The notes below the pieces were generated by a model. That model was given only the letters and a program-made list of their open reading frames with translations. It was not told the DNA's origin and made no database searches. 64,000 bases of DNA from the NCBI RefSeq assembly GCF_000835495.1, contig NW_015622542.1, positions 2,192,485 through 2,256,484 of the forward strand, given 5' to 3'. Source of the DNA: Cladophialophora immunda (lineage: Eukaryota; Ascomycota; Eurotiomycetes; Chaetothyriales; Herpotrichiellaceae). The position numbers and the translations under genes were made by a program. This document shows, piece by piece, positions 40,905 through 51,668 of this stretch (position 1 is its first letter; each line of letters starts with the position of its first letter).

Positions 40905-43044
40905 TTATAAAGCCATGTTACCCGCGCCAACCTCCCCAGGGAACATGGTCCAGAACTCTTGGAAGATCCCCGCCATCTCCTCCTCTGAGACGAGATAGTC
41001 GGCACCATCGAAATCATTTGGCACATGCAAGACGTCTACCAATGACGCATCGCTCGCTGACCCAGTCCTCGCGGATTGAGGCGTATCCCCTAGCTGTGCG
41101 TAGCTCCGTTGTCTAGCCTCTAGACCCGAGTGAGTGTTTGATTCTGAAGCCAGGTCCAATGTATTCCCTGTGGACCGAACGGAAACCGTGGCGGGATCAG
41201 AGACCGGCGTGTCGTGCAGGGCGCCATAGTCGACCATCAGATTGCGGAAACTCTGGAGCTCCTCCACGGACAGGTTGGCTTGTTGCACCCGGGAGGCGTG
41301 GTATTTTTGCAGTGAATATATGTTTTCGAGCTAAAGTGAAATCAATCCAGTCAGCGTTTCGTCTCTTGAAGCGGGACCGAGATGCGAAGGTACAACAGCT
41401 TACCCATCGGCTGGCCATGGGCCATTCGTTTTTCATCTCCTTGAGGAGCAAGTAGGCACTGTGGAGTCTGTGTCTGGTCTTGGTGAGAAACTCCGCACGG
41501 GGCTCGAGCGGGAAGGACTGGAAGTAGAGCATGACGCCGATCGTGGTGTACACGGTGAAGCCAATCCATGGAACCAACCCTCTCCGGAAGTCTGCGCCGA
41601 GCCGGTTGATCTCCTCGCACATGTCGCACACCGTGGACGCGGTGTCGTAGAGGGTGTACGACGACCGGCCCGCCCAGTCCCCGAACGCTTCCTGGTCTAG
41701 ACCGTCCAGAGACCGCGGGCTTTTCGAGAGACCCAGGTGCGGCAGATCGTGGCGGTGGAGGAATATCACGGCCATGAAATATATGCAGTGCATGTAGCAG
41801 AAGCCCTGGCCCTGTTCAAGCACGCTGTGGGCTTGCAGCGAGAACAGGCTGTACCGCAGCCGGTCTGGCAATGTCAATTTCCAATGCTCCAGAGACGAGA
41901 TAAGGCTGTGCACCCTCGATCCCTGATGATCGAGACTTTCAGTGACGGACTCGTCGCATGAGGCCCACTTCGCCACATGACCCCATATATCTGCCACTCT
42001 TACCGTATAAGCAAGGATAGACAGACTTGGCATAGTGTCAGGGCGCTTCTGTTGCGAGAATGCGTCGTTCAATAGTTCACATTGCACGGGTATCCCAAAT
42101 ATGAATGCCTCGTCTTCACACGGAAGCTGAATCCTCATATCTTCGGAGGTGAGGATACGTGCGCGGCTGCCGCCGCCACTGAGGAGGCTCTCCATGAGGA
42201 AGCACGTCCAAGCAGTGCGGCGACGTTCTTCGGCGAGAATGAATGCTTCTGACGCCGATACATCGTCGGAGGTGTTCAGGGATTCTGAACAGAGCCCCAT
42301 CATCTGCACCATGCGCACTGCGATCCCGAGATAGATCCATGCGCTCTGTCCGTCGCCAGCACCCCACTTGTGTCCCGTAAGTAGCAAAAGCGCCTGTACT
42401 TGGGGCAGACTTGGGGAAGTGATACGGAGCTGCACGGCACGTGACGCTCGCTGCGCAAAGAAATCGCTGGCTTCAAGGGGAGAGCTAAAGCACGCTGGCG
42501 TTGGTGAATACCTAAGAGGGATTAACAAAGAGTTACTACATGCAATACAGGAAGGACGGCACCTGGAAGCAAGTGTGAGCATGGCCCACGCCAAAGCCGT
42601 ATCAAGAGTTCCGTGCCTGATCTGCTGTAACAGCCTTGGCTTGTGGTGGAAACTCCACTTGTAAGTACACCGCAGATAGCATTGCTGCACATCTTTTGTG
42701 AACCACCTCAGAGGACCGTCTGTTGGGAGTTTCTCCGCAGGAAGAGTGTCCAGCTCTTCGGTTGGATCCAGTCGTCCCGGTTGTTCATCAGCGGGAATGA
42801 AGCTTTCAGAAGCGCCCAGTCCACTGTCCTTTCGGGGCTGCTGAACAGGGACAGCACGGCGCGGCTTCTTCGGCTGCCGATGTAAAGCGGATGTCCATTT
42901 TTGAGGAAAATAGCAGGAAGCCGCCCGTCCAGCGGATCGGCAACGATCACATGGAGCTTGGTTATGATGAGAACATCTCAGTTTGGCCGTTCGGCACGGA
43001 ACACAGGCGATGGCATTTCGAGGCGCCGCGGAACGTGCTGACAT
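40905..43044 (-). CDS. Zn2Cys6 transcription factor with fungal-trans domain
   Basis: Three minus-strand exons (43044-42563, 42511-41404, 41330-40905) encode 671 residues. The zinc cluster uses Cys14, 17, 24, 32, 35 and 44 (CVPCRTAKLRC, CDRCRSAG). The middle homology domain is clear at about residues 150-480, with LASRYSPTP formed across intron 1 (51 bases), LQALLLLTGHKWG-like VQALLLLTGHKWG, and AEERRRTAWTCFLMES. Intron 1 is a multiple of three without a stop, so retention would add 17 residues. The last exon is acidic and ends FQEFWTMFPGEVGAGNMAL, which may be an activation region. This domain layout resembles XlnR/AmyR-like regulators; the target is unknown. It converges on NPY1, the stop codons being 110 bases apart. 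Confidence 0.88.
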
Positions 43045-44079
43045 GAAAGGTAGATTCGCGATTCCGGTTGGCTTTTGTCCACAAGTAACCGCATCCAGAA
43101 GGTCTCCAAGTCGTGCCTGACGTTCAGCTAGCCCTTAGAACGGCAGCCAAATGGCACTTCTTCACTCGCTGATCGCTTGAATAAGGAGGTGCCCGTTCTG
43201 CCTCAGACGAAAAGAATTGCCGGAACAGCGGGTTGCGCGCACAGACGTCCTCAGTGGTCTGACTGTGGCTGACGCTAGAAGTTTGAAAAATTTAACAATA
43301 CACCTGTATTAGCTAACAGCTGCTCGTCCTCACACCAGGTATCCAGTCCTACTGGCCTCGACTGCTCTGGGGATGTTTGGATGTGGAGGAAGTTGACGCG
43401 GGGCAAAGAAACCATGGAGAAGGAACATTGCTGAGATCCACCTCCAACTGCATCTGGCCAATCGGCGCGATCGGCAGAATCGGCAGTCTCACTATGCCTA
43501 TTGGCCAGTCTCTTGATATATTCTCCCAGTCTCACGTTTAACCTGCTCGCCAGCATTTCGCCGGCCGGTTGATCATTTATCACCTCATTGCGGAGTGCCA
43601 GTATGGAGTGCGGAGAGCCTCCAAGTCCAAATGAGTATATTCTTCCTATTTGGGCCATCAGCGAACCATGTGACAACTACTGAGGGACCTTGCCGTCCTC
43701 TGTCGACCTTTCCAGACCAGGATACTCTGAGCGAGGAGCACCCCTATCGTACACCCTGCTGTGTTCTAGATGCTAGTACCTACTCCATTAACATGGATGA
43801 CAGTTTATCCCAAATCTTTTAGAGACTTCATTAACCTAAAACCCGGCTGAATTTCAGAACAAGTTCCAAAACTCTCGATACTCTACACAGTTCTAGTGCA
43901 GCCTTGTCCGCGATATCACCGAGCTGTGCCATTAAAAACGGCACCTTCTGCTGATAGTCGAAGGATAGTATTCAATCCCTGGTCCATCAAGTCTCGAAGC
44001 CCACTCGTTCGCTTTCAACAACGAGATCTTTCGCCCGGTATTGAAAGGAATTTACTGCTCCATTAGGGCTGCCACGGAA
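43045..44079. other. Divergent promoter region
   Basis: Separates the Zn2Cys6 gene from formate dehydrogenase. A minus-strand frame at 43275-43676 has no family resemblance. No gene is seen. Confidence 0.5.
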
Positions 44080-45567
44080 ATGCTTCGTACAGCAGCGGTC
44101 AGAACCGGATTCTCAGGTTCTTCAACCTTGTGCGCCAAAGCGGGTTCACGGTTGCTGTGTCAAAAGCCTGGACCATCATCTATCAGATCTTTCTCCGCGT
44201 CAGCCAACCGCAATGTGAAGATCCTCTCTGTTTTATATGACGTGAGTCCCGCCCATCTTCTACCCGTTCACAGTTCTACACACGCCAGAGGGAAACCCCT
44301 CAGCACTCCTGTCTACATATGAGGGTACTAACGGTCGTAGGGCGGAGAACATGCCAAACAGCAACCGCGACTATTAGGGACAACCGAGAACGAATTGGGC
44401 CTGAGGAAGTGGCTTGAAGATCAGGGCCATACTCTGATCACCACCTCTGATAAAGAAGGTCCCAACTCGGTGTTTGAGAGAGAGCTTCCGGACGCGGAAA
44501 TTCTCATCACCACCCCGTACGTCACCCGTCCGCCCCCAAATATTCAACAGGGTCACACAGTTGCATCTACAATGTGCTAATCTATGTGTTGGCCCATAGA
44601 TTCCATCCGGCGTATCTGAACGCCGACCGACTGAAAAAGGCCAAGAACCTCAAGCTGGCTGTCACTGCAGGTGTCGGATCAGACCATATCGACCTCAATG
44701 CCGCGAATAAGACGAACGGTGGCATCACCGTCGCAGAGGTCACGGGCTCCAACGTTGTTTCCGTCGCAGAGCATGTGGTCATGACCATGCTGGGCTTGGT
44801 CCGTAACTGGATTCCAGCCCACGAACAGATTGAGCGTGGTGAATGGAATGTTGCCCAAGTCGCACGCAATGAGTACGACCTGGAAGACAAGGTGGTGGGC
44901 ACGGTTGGAATCGGGCGCATCGGCCAGCGTGTCCTACGGCGGTTGAAGCCGTTTGACTGCAAGGAGCTGCTCTACTACGACTACCAGCCTCTCAATCCCG
45001 ACGTGGAAGCTGAAATCGGGTGCCGAAGAGTGGAGAGCTTGGAGGACATGGTCGCACAGTGTGATGTTGTCACTATCAACTGTCCGTTACACGAAAAGAC
45101 CTTTGGCCTCTTCAACAAGGAGTTGATCTCAAAGATGAAGAAAGGTAGGTCTTTGCAGTCGTTCGAGACTTAGGAAACGGCAGTATCTCTATATGTGACC
45201 TCAGTGCTAATATGCTTTAGGATCATGGATTGTCAACACTGCCCGCGGTGCGATAGTGGTTGCCGACGACATTGCCGCTGCGCTGAAGTCGGGCCACTTG
45301 AACGGCTACGGAGGAGATGTCTGGTTTCCTCAGCCCGCGCCACGAGACCACCCGCTTCGCTATGCCAAGAACCCTCTTGGAGGAGGCAACGGGATGGTTC
45401 CCCATATGTCGGGCAGCTCGCTGGACGCCCAGAAGCGCTATGCCGATGGTGTGAAGAGGATTCTGCAGAGCTACCTGAGTGGTACGCATGATTATGAGCC
45501 CGCAGACCTGATTGTATACCAGGGAGACTACGCCACACGCTCATATGGTCAGAGGAAGAAGAATTGA
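44080..45567 (+). CDS. FDH1: NAD-dependent formate dehydrogenase
   Basis: Exons 44080-44241, 44341-44516, 44600-45144 and 45221-45567 encode 409 residues. The enzyme oxidises formate to CO2 with NAD, detoxifying formate and supplying NADH. Family marks after splicing: [33 protein letters not shown], the Rossmann motif [29 protein letters not shown] with the substrate Arg, and [13 protein letters not shown] with the catalytic His. The first 45 residues are rich in Arg/Ser/Ala without acids and end [11 protein letters not shown], a good mitochondrial presequence. An ATG at 44080 fits this; the frame stays open upstream to 44041 only with non-ATG codons. It corresponds to A. nidulans AciA by family. 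Confidence 0.95.
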
Positions 45568-46011
45568 TTCTGTACATGAAGAAAACTAGGATTGGCGGCC
45601 ATAAAGGTAGCCGTATATACCATAGCATAGGTGACACGTTCTTCGTTTGGGCTCTCAATGTAGGAGAAAAAGTCTGTGATTTGACACCCGCAGTGTTTTG
45701 AATCGTTCAACCTTGCAGCGACGGTTGGCGTCGTGGTCTTCTACGCTACTCTTTCTGAATGGTCTGTCTGATGAAAAGGCTGGTCGATGTGTCCTTCACC
45801 TGCAGCCCGATTGGACCATGGATCCGGGACGCTGCCCAAGGCTAACGAGGCAGATAAGGCTGTGCAGAACATCGAGGAGGGCTGTGCACGTGAGCATCGA
45901 CTGCCCAGCTTGCTGGAACCTACTTCCAGCCTCACGCCTTCCATTTGGCAACCCGAATTCTTCTTCTTTCCTTTCATCTCCATCAGAGTTCTCACTTGCA
46001 ATTATCGCAAG
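45568..46011. other. Intergenic
   Basis: 3' flank of FDH1 and promoter of the NACHT gene. No gene is seen. Confidence 0.5.
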
Positions 46012-49000
46012 ATGCCTCTCGATCCGCTCTCCGCTATCGGCCTGGCGGCGAATATCGTGCAGTTCATCGATTTCGGCCGTGAGCTTATATCAGATGCCAA
46101 GGAGATATATCATTCAGCAAACGGGGCAACAGCCGACAATGTTGAGCTTCAGGGTGTCGCCGAAAACCTTGCGCGTCTCAGCTCGACGCTGATGAAACCA
46201 CTGGATCCCACCCAAGGCGCTATCTCTGAGGCTGAAGCGGAGATTGTCAAAATCGCAGCCTCTTCTAGTTCCATTGCAGACGAGCTCTTAGCAACCATCA
46301 AGAACCTCAAAATCGGTGAGGGCCCGTACAAAAAGTGGCGAAGTTTTCGCCAGGCTCTAAACACTATCTGGAAAAAGGATAAAATTGCTAGGCTGCAGAG
46401 GAGGCTCGAGGATGCACGCAGCAACTTGTCGATTCACGTACTCTCTTTCATAAGGTAAAAGTCTCAGCTTGGAAGCCCTGTACAGTTCATCCTGACTATC
46501 CTTAGTGTGCGCCAGGGCCAGGTTCTTCGATCCCTGGAAGGTGCTCGTACTGCATGTCTAGAGATCGACTCAGCTCGGCTACAGAGAATCCAACCCATGC
46601 TCGAATCGCTATGTGGCCTCGTACAAAGTGGTCGGGAGCTCACAGCGCAGTATTTAGCGCAAATTGATCAGAAGTTGCGCAGCTCTGATTATGAGACCAC
46701 AAAGTTGCGAAAGGAAGCGAGTGTGTTGAAAAGTCTAATGTTCGAGAGGATGGCACCTAGGTATGCTGCCATTTCTGACGCGCACGAGAATACGTTCAAA
46801 TGGATATTCAAACCTTCCAGGTGGCCATCGTGCGATCCACGGTCGCGTATACGATTTCATGAATGGTTCACTCATGGTGATGGGATCTACTGGGTCTCAG
46901 GCAAACCCGGTAGTGGGAAGAGCACTTTGATGAAGTATCTTCGTGATTGTCAGCAGACAAAACAATGTCTCCAAGTCTGGGCCAACAATGACCGTCTTGT
47001 CATGGCCGGATTCTTCTTCTGAATATCTGGTAACGACATGCAGAAGTCTCAACGCGGTCTCCTTCAACAGATCTTGTTCGAGATACTTAGAAGCTTTCCG
47101 GAATGGACCCCAAAGATCTGTCCACAAAGATGGGCAACATCTCGACATGGTTTCCAAATGCAAACTGAATGGTCTTTGTCAGAACTGAAAGGGGCTTTCA
47201 ACGAAATGAGTCTAATGACTGTGAGCCCCGGAAACTCGTCAAAGCTTTGCCTATTCGTCGACGGTCTAGACGAATACCATGGCGACCCCTTGGATCTTAT
47301 CAAAACAATACAGAATATTGCTCAGATCGACAATGTCAAAATTTGTGCTTCTAGCAGACCCTGGAACTGCTTTGAAGATGCCTTTGGTCAAGATGCTCAA
47401 AATAAGTTATACTTGCAAGACCTCACTAGAGATGACATTGTTCTGTACGTGAAGGAGAAGCTAGAGGAGGTTCCAAAATTTTCACTGCTACGACAAGATG
47501 TCGTCCAGATTGAGCGACTGATATCAGAAATCGTGTCTCGCGCCCAAGGAGTGTTTCTCTGGGTGTATCTGGTTTCACGATCTCTTAGGGAAGGCCTCAT
47601 CAATGGCGATTCTTTGACTCTGTTGTACGAGAGATTAGTGGAGATGCCATCTGACCTTGAGGAATTTTTCGAGAAACTCATCAGATCCGTCGATAAGGTT
47701 TATCGAACTAGGATGGCTCACACTTTCCGAGTGGCGCTGGCAACACCTGAACCTCTTCGACTTACTCTTTATTCATTTATTGACGAGGGTTCTCACATTC
47801 TCAGGCCAAGTACCGGAGGAACTGACAAAGGCTCATTCTCCAATCGGGAAATCTTCGAGACCGAAGAAGCAATGAGTCGACAACTGAATGGCCGCTATAA
47901 AGGGCTCCTGGAACCAGTTGGTGAACCAGGATCCAGGGAAGTCGATTTTTTCCATCGAACTGTTCGCGACTTTCTAGCCACAACGCAAATGCAACATCTG
48001 TTTGCTTCATACTCCGCAGTCAACTTCAATGCGTCTGTGTGCATATGTAAAGCGTTGATTCAGCAAGTCAAATCCTTCCCTATTAGCCTTGGCCAAGTTG
48101 CCTTGAATCATTTCGTTGCGTTTGCTCAAAGAGCAGAGGAAGAGCGAGGCATTCCCAGCACACCTTTGATGGACGGGATGGACGACGTCATTGACTCATG
48201 CGCTCCGTTGTCCTTATTCAGAAATAGCTTGGAGATCCGTGGTAAACATTCAATCTCATTGCTCGGGAAAGCCATTGAGTATCACTACGTCTCCTACCTT
48301 CAAGCTCGACTTGAAAGACAACCAGATCTGTTCGTGGGCCACGATGCACGAGCTTTGATGATAGCTTTCCTGCGGTCGTCCAGATTCGAGACACATGATG
48401 TCAAGCAAGCTTCATGTAGGATGGCTGTATTCCTACTCGAGAATGGGGCCGATCCAAACGGAACGATTGACGGAAAGCCAATACTGCACATCCTGCTTGA
48501 CGACTACGGTATCTACGATGCAGGTACGTCTGCCTTTTACTTCTGGTCGTTCTTAACACTGTTGCTCAAACACGGGGCAAGGTTTCGACGGGACTTTGCA
48601 TATCTGAATTGTAAATTTTGGGAAGATCTCCTGGATTGTTTCAGGCATTCACAGCTTCAGGGGTTGGTGCAGGAAACATATGGTCTGCTGTTTGCCAGAG
48701 GACTTAGTCCTAATATCGAGATCAATTTTCCGGGAGCAAAGCGCACACTGTGGGCTCAATTGTTGCGGCGTGTTTATTTGTTCAAACCTGATAATCCTGA
48801 AGCCTGTTTGGAAATGATGAGTCTTTTTGTTCGGGAAGGGGCGGATCCCTATCTTACCCAAGAGTACCCAGGACAGGGAAGTTTATCTGTTTCAGAGGTT
48901 TCATCCAAGATTCTTCACCACAACGTTGAGGTGAATGTGAAATTCAAGGCTGTTTTGGGGCATGCCATGAGATGGTGGGATAGACCATCTGCACAACACT

Positions 49001-49224
49001 GGCGTCCAAGGGGAAAGAGGGAACATGCATGGTCAGGCGGCCGCGATACTTGGTCAACCGACGACGAGGCCAGAAAGCAAAGACGGCTCGAGAGCCGGCG
49101 ACAGCGGCGACGAGGCCGGGACGAATGTCCAAAAGTCCCGCCACACACATTTGAATACAAGCGACGACGGCCGGAAGAAGGAGGTCGAAGATACGGGTCT
49201 ACGAGGAGAAATGAGTGGAGGTGA
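46012..49224 (+). pseudogene. NACHT/STAND protein with one in-frame stop
   Basis: Exons 46012-46454 and 46506-49224 would give about 1053 residues, but a TGA at 47020-47022 interrupts the frame, and the reading frame is the same on both sides. The start MPLDPLSAIGLAANIVQFID is typical of the fungal STAND N-terminal domain. The NACHT region has the Walker A VSGKPGSGKSTLMKYL (about 277-292), Walker B LCLFVDGLDEY and the sensor-like KICASSRPW. Degenerate ankyrin-like repeats follow (LLENGADPNG, LLLKHGARF, FVREGADPY) and a very basic Arg/Lys/Glu tail (about 980-1053). Such proteins act in fungal self/non-self recognition. The TGA falls where relatives have Trp (FFFW), so it looks like a single nonsense change. 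Coding-like quality beyond the stop is intact. Confidence 0.8.
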
Positions 49225-49509
49225 TCACTGCATCTCTGGAAGAACCTCGCTACCGGCCTCCCACCTCTGGAGTGCCGTGAGTCCCCCAGCATGCAGGTTG
49301 GGTATCTTCAAGAGTCTTGTGACCAATGCTGAGCAACGGCTTGGCTAGAGGATCAAGGCCTTGACTAGTTATTACCAACATTCCATTGCGGATCAGCCTA
49401 CTTAGTACCAGCATCCAGCCACGCATGCGCGAGCCGGTGCTATTTCTTGGTTAATACTTCTCTACAGACAACAATGTAGTCGTTGGCCGAGTCAACTTCC
49501 TCCTTCTCA

Positions 49510-50811
49510 TCATTTGTATCTAACCTCAAGGACACTCAGCACGCTTCCCCGCGGCTTGTTCACATTTGCGATCTCTAACCCAGGATCAGCAGCCTTGACT
49601 ATCGCGTTCCACTGAGCCAGATCCCTTTCACCGCCCCCCATGGCTTGCATCATGAAGAGGTCTCTCATACGGCTTATCCCTTTCTCTCTCTGGCCAACTC
49701 CTGCGTCATTGGGATTCGCCAAAACGACGCTCATAATCACGATTCTTGATCTGCGTTTGTCTAGCGCCGGCAGGAGTGTTCGCAAGATCTTGGCGGCGTC
49801 GGCGTCGGACCAGTTCTGGAGGCACTGTCGTATGAAGAAAACATCCGCACCACGATGGCTGGGAGGCTGAGGTTGGAAGAAGTCGTGCGCTTCGAACGCG
49901 ACCCGGTCTCCCAGTTCTGCTGGAACCGATGCCCTCTGCGACAGAACTTGTGGGAGGTCCTGCACTATAAACTCCAAGTGAGGAAACTCTCGTGCAATGG
50001 TGATGCTAACATGGCCTGTCGAGCCGCCCATGTCGACGACTTTCGCCCCCTGCGGGAGGGCGCCCCAGTCATATCCACTGACTGTATGTCGAATGTGGGA
50101 CTCCTCTGCAGCCACGATGGTCTTCATGTGCGCAGCTTGCTGTTTTGCGAGAGCTGGGTTCGACATGATATACTTGAAGAAAGGGATGTCCGTGTTCATG
50201 GCAATGTTGAATGCTGTTTTGGGTTTCGCCCCGGGGCCAAGTTTGAGATTGGCCTCGGTCATCTCGGGCATTTTGCTCACAACCGTGTGGCCCGTCTCAC
50301 TCATGAACAGGAAAGTGTCGTGCACCGGGGATGAGGATCTGAGGTCCAGAGAAATGGGAGTATGTCCAATGTGACCTTGAACTGGCTCCTGAAAGAAGCC
50401 CGCCGTCATCGCCATGCGGCATATGCGCATGAGCTCGCCCTGTGGCACCTTGGCCGCTGCAGTCAAGTCTTCATAGGAGATGGTACCCGAGGCTGGAACA
50501 TGCGTCGCGACGTCGAAGCGACAGATCCAACGTATCGCTGCCATCTGCTGGGTATATAATGTCATTTGTTGCTGGACGTCGGTCGCAGACATGACCAGCT
50601 GTTGCATCAGCATGGTCGATTCGAGTATCGCCGCTTTCGCTGCATTGATTTCGGGAGGCGAGTTGAGAGGGATGTCAAACGAGCCAGGCTGTCCGTCGAC
50701 CGGCCCTTTTGTGTGAGCTTCGTTGAGGAACCGGGTGATTTGTGCGGCGGATGTCTGTGTTTTCTGAGCTAAGGCTTCAAGAAGGCCCAGAACGGTACCC
50801 GAAGACTCCAT
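49510..50811 (-). CDS. SAM-dependent O-methyltransferase, COMT type
   Basis: Single exon of 433 residues from the ATG at 50811; an upstream ATG at 50934 is also in frame. It belongs to the class II O-methyltransferases that act on phenolic or polyketide substrates. An N-terminal dimerisation region contains AIRWICRFDVATHVPASG. The SAM-binding motif is VVDMGGSTGHVSI (about 255-267), followed by FIVQDLPQVL and FEAHDFF. The region that carries the catalytic His in plant COMT (HDW) reads LQNWSD here, with Gln where His is expected. The C-terminus is SVLSVLEVRYK. It diverges from a DHA2 exporter, a pairing common in secondary-metabolite loci. The substrate is unknown. Confidence 0.87.
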   Translation of the reverse strand: MESSGTVLGLLEALAQKTQTSAAQITRFLNEAHTKGPVDGQPGSFDIPLNSPPEINAAKAAILESTMLMQQLVMSATDVQQQMTLYTQQMAAIRWICRFDVATHVPASGTISYEDLTAAAKVPQGELMRICRMAMTAGFFQEPVQGHIGHTPISLDLRSSSPVHDTFLFMSETGHTVVSKMPEMTEANLKLGPGAKPKTAFNIAMNTDIPFFKYIMSNPALAKQQAAHMKTIVAAEESHIRHTVSGYDWGALPQGAKVVDMGGSTGHVSITIAREFPHLEFIVQDLPQVLSQRASVPAELGDRVAFEAHDFFQPQPPSHRGADVFFIRQCLQNWSDADAAKILRTLLPALDKRRSRIVIMSVVLANPNDAGVGQREKGISRMRDLFMMQAMGGGERDLAQWNAIVKAADPGLEIANVNKPRGSVLSVLEVRYK

Positions 50812-51668
50812 TCCGGCGCGAGAAGCACGACTATGGCCCGGTGGTGTATGAGGGAGACAAATACCAAACTGATCAGGCATGTACGAGGAAAGAATTCCTT
50901 GATCAGAAGGGTCGCTCACAGCAATATCTATCACCAGCTAGCCCCAGCAATTCGGGGTCTGCGACTTCTGCGGCTCTTGACCGCCTCAATCTGCTGACTC
51001 AGTAATGGATGGATCTTCTGCAAAGAAAAGGGGGCTGATAGTATAAGGTACAATGCAACAAAGGCACATTTCATGGGCGTTTTACTCTCGACAGCCGGAA
51101 GGAGTGCAGCATAAGCACTAAGGAGTGCAAGGCTTCCCATTCCTCCTCGCCGTTTTGCCTAGAGGAGAGGTTTGGTATCGCTCTGGGTGCCTCATCGTTA
51201 CCTGGTAAGTTCACCGGGACTTGAGGATTCTGTGATCAAATTTGTTCGGAACTAGTCCCTGGTTGCTTGAATCCAATTCTAGACAGCTGAACCGCTAGGT
51301 AGGCAGAAGAGTTTAGACTGGGCGGGGGCTAGCTTTGAACTGTCGCGGAGCATAAGGCATTGCTTAGGTAACCTGCATTTAATGGAATTGATAACTGATG
51401 TTGGAGCTATGGGATCAAAGTGGAAGAGGTCGATCTCGGCAGGTATATACATGCCTTGATGCCAATCTATCCAGGGCGCGCATTTGTTGATCTTGTGCCA
51501 AGGCGTAAGGGCGTAGGCCGCCATTTTGGGCTAGGCCGAAAGTATCGTCTGTATAGCTATCTAGATAAGGCTCTCAACCCCCTATCTTTTCTTGTAGAAG
51601 TAACAACGTCAACTTTCCATCTCTTCCCTCTCAACGACCGCTTTCCCGCTTTACGATACATTTTCATC
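50812..51668. other. Divergent promoter, methyltransferase / MFS
   Basis: The two genes read away from this 857-base region, so they may be co-regulated. No motif is claimed. Confidence 0.5.

Noticed and set aside
46999..47043. A 45-base intron that would remove the NACHT stop codon
   Set aside because: The donor GTCATG is weak, no good branch site is present, and splicing would remove a conserved strand of the NACHT fold; kept only as a test for the stop-codon finding.
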